This document shows positions 62,731 to 64,000 of a DNA stretch of 64,000 nucleotides, in pieces. Source of the DNA: Tetrahymena thermophila SB210 (lineage: Eukaryota > Ciliophora > Oligohymenophorea > Hymenostomatida > Tetrahymenidae); assembly GCF_000189635.1 (NCBI RefSeq), contig NW_002476188.1, forward strand, positions 1 to 64,000, read 5' to 3'. The notes beneath the pieces were generated by a model. The model searched no databases, was not told where the DNA came from, and saw nothing but the letters and a program-made list of their open reading frames with translations. The stretch's first letter is position 1. The number at the start of each line of letters is the position of its first letter. A program made the translations under genes and the position numbers.

Positions 62731-64000
62731 ATGAATACAGAATAAGAATTGCAAAATGATATTTAGATAATATAATAAGATTTAGAATAAAAGTAAGAAT
62801 CTTTGAGAGAAAATGACTAAGGCAATTAATTTACTTATTATCTTTCTAGTGATCTTGAAAGCTATGATGAATATTAAGAATAGAATAAAGAAAATGACTA
62901 AACAAACGTTGTTGTTTAAAATTTTTTGTTATTTTTTAGTGCCTTTATAATTTAATTTATTACATACATCATTTATGTTGCATTCATTCCTATAATTCTC
63001 TTTAAAAATATGTTTATTGAGAAGAGAATAGATTTTTTAAAAGAAAGGCTCTGGGCTTGGGTGTCTTTGTGGTCGATCATGTATTTAGTAGTAGTTTATT
63101 TTTGGTTTCATCTACATCTTGAAGAACTTTATTATCTACTATAAGATGAGATTCTATTTATATTTACAACTTTTTTAGTGTTTAGCTATATGAGAGCTAT
63201 TGATGTTTAAAGTTCAAACAGTTTAAGCGAATAATTTGAAAAGATAATAAATAGTTATCAAAATATATGTTAGCTCACTTATTTTAGTAATGACTTTGAT
63301 AAAATAGCAACTTAGTTTGATTATAATGGGAAAGTAGTATTTAAAAGACATAATCAATTTCCTTCAATCTCTACTCATTATAGCTTAATGTCTATATAAA
63401 AGATTAATAAATTACAAGACAATAACATCACAGATATGATTTCTTCTTTTAATGATTATCTATCACCAAATCTTGAACACTTTTTGATTTTGATAATTAT
63501 TTTATCATTGAAAGTTACTTTCATTTTATTATACATTTTATAACATTCTATATGGAAAGAATTTTAGAGTATTTTTAATTTTCTGATGATTTGCTTGGTG
63601 TATATTTATATAGCTTTTAATTTGAATAGAGCATTAGGAAATAATGATCTCAGAAAAAAAATTAAGTAAATGGAAAGATTTGATAATTTTGTTGATTATT
63701 CAAATATAAACTATGAAAATTATAAATAAAAGTTAGATGTGACATGTCCAATAAGTTTTTAGACATGGGACACTGCTCGAAAATTTATTCTCAGCTATAA
63801 AAAATACTATTTGTAGGCTTTGGAGCTTTCATACTTAAGCTTGATATTTTACTACCTGTTAGTCATTATAATTTGTCTTTCAGCTTATTTTGAATTGGAA
63901 TGGTTGATACCAAAAGGATCTAAATTACTAAAGCCTGTTGTAGTTATTATCAGCACATTTAATTTCATTTTTTTGAGTGTTATATTTTTGCTTAGATTTA
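62731..64000 (+). CDS. Multi-pass membrane protein, 5' part (3' end outside window)
   Basis: Open from ATG at 62731 to the window edge, 423 codons, with no intron. An acidic, Gln-rich cytosolic-looking N-terminus (MNTEQELQNDIQII, then DLESYDEYQEQNKENDQ) is followed by hydrophobic segments: LLFFSAFIIQFITYIIYVAF, WVSLWSIMYLVVVYFWFHL, ILFIFTTFLVFSYM, HFLILIIILSLKVTFILLYI, IFNFLMICLVYIYIAF, SLIFYYLLVIIICLSAYF and VVVIISTFNFIFLSVIFLL. Two long soluble loops lie between helices (after SYMRAIDVQSS and around YKQKLDVTCPISFQTW). There is no obvious signal peptide. I do not recognise the family. Confidence 0.85.

Noticed and set aside
1..64000. CRISPR arrays, insertion sequences, rRNA, telomeric C4A2 repeats, or a chromosome-breakage sequence
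   Set aside because: None was noticed on either strand; a eukaryotic ciliate genome makes the bacterial features unlikely.
1..64000. Reading the window with the standard genetic code
   Set aside because: It would break every conserved protein many times at TAA/TAG; reading these as Gln gives intact families ending at TGA.

Overview
The window reads as macronuclear-type nuclear DNA of an oligohymenophorean ciliate, most likely Tetrahymena or a close relative. Many long coding regions run straight through TAA and TAG and end only at TGA, so TAA/TAG are read as glutamine. The DNA is very AT-rich, introns are mostly short GT...AG introns of about 40-200 bp, and intergenic DNA is AT-rich spacer. 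Gene models below were translated by hand with that code; exon joins were checked for phase where exon coordinates are given.

Layout, left to right. 0-2 kb: 3' part of a leucine-rich-repeat gene with one repeat per exon (+). 2.8-6.2 kb: intron-free gene for a 1141-residue protein with a degenerate protein-kinase domain and TPR-like helices (+). 6.8-9.6 kb: oligopeptidase B-type S9A peptidase (-). 10.2-15.1 kb: full-length ABCC/MRP-type ABC transporter (-). 16.2-18.9 kb: AAAP-type amino acid transporter (-). 19.4-22.0 kb: DHHC palmitoyltransferase with a long polar tail (+), converging on the DNA primase large subunit (22.1-24.1 kb, -). 24.9-25.6 kb: histidine-phosphatase/phosphoglycerate-mutase-like enzyme (-).

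25.6-31.0 kb is a 5.4 kb stretch without a confident gene; it holds three open stretches that may be relics. 31.0-34.1 kb: a glucosamine-6-phosphate deaminase-like domain fused to a LmbE/PIG-L-like deacetylase domain (+), with codon use unlike its neighbours. 34.7-36.0 kb: a coiled-coil protein with a perfect PIP-box match (+). 36.4 kb: tRNA-Lys(UUU) (-). 37.0-37.9 kb: secreted GH16 glycosidase (-). 38.9-41.7 kb: an unrecognised protein with a C-terminal zinc ribbon (+). 42.9-43.1 kb: a 67-residue protein matching the BBSome subunit BBIP1/BBS18 (-). 43.7-44.7 kb: cyclophilin (+). 45.9-47.4 kb: low-complexity Ser/Asn/Gln-rich protein (+).

The right end is dominated by membrane proteins: a giant one of about 2.9 thousand residues (48.5-57.4 kb, +), a Cys-rich multi-pass protein converging on it (57.6-61.3 kb, -), and the 5' part of another multi-pass protein running off the window (62.7 kb on, +). 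There is no operon-like organisation. Neighbouring genes do not form one pathway; the interest lies in individual genes (the deaminase/deacetylase fusion, BBIP1, the pseudokinase-TPR protein, the primase subunit and the PIP-box protein) and in the gene-poor interval.
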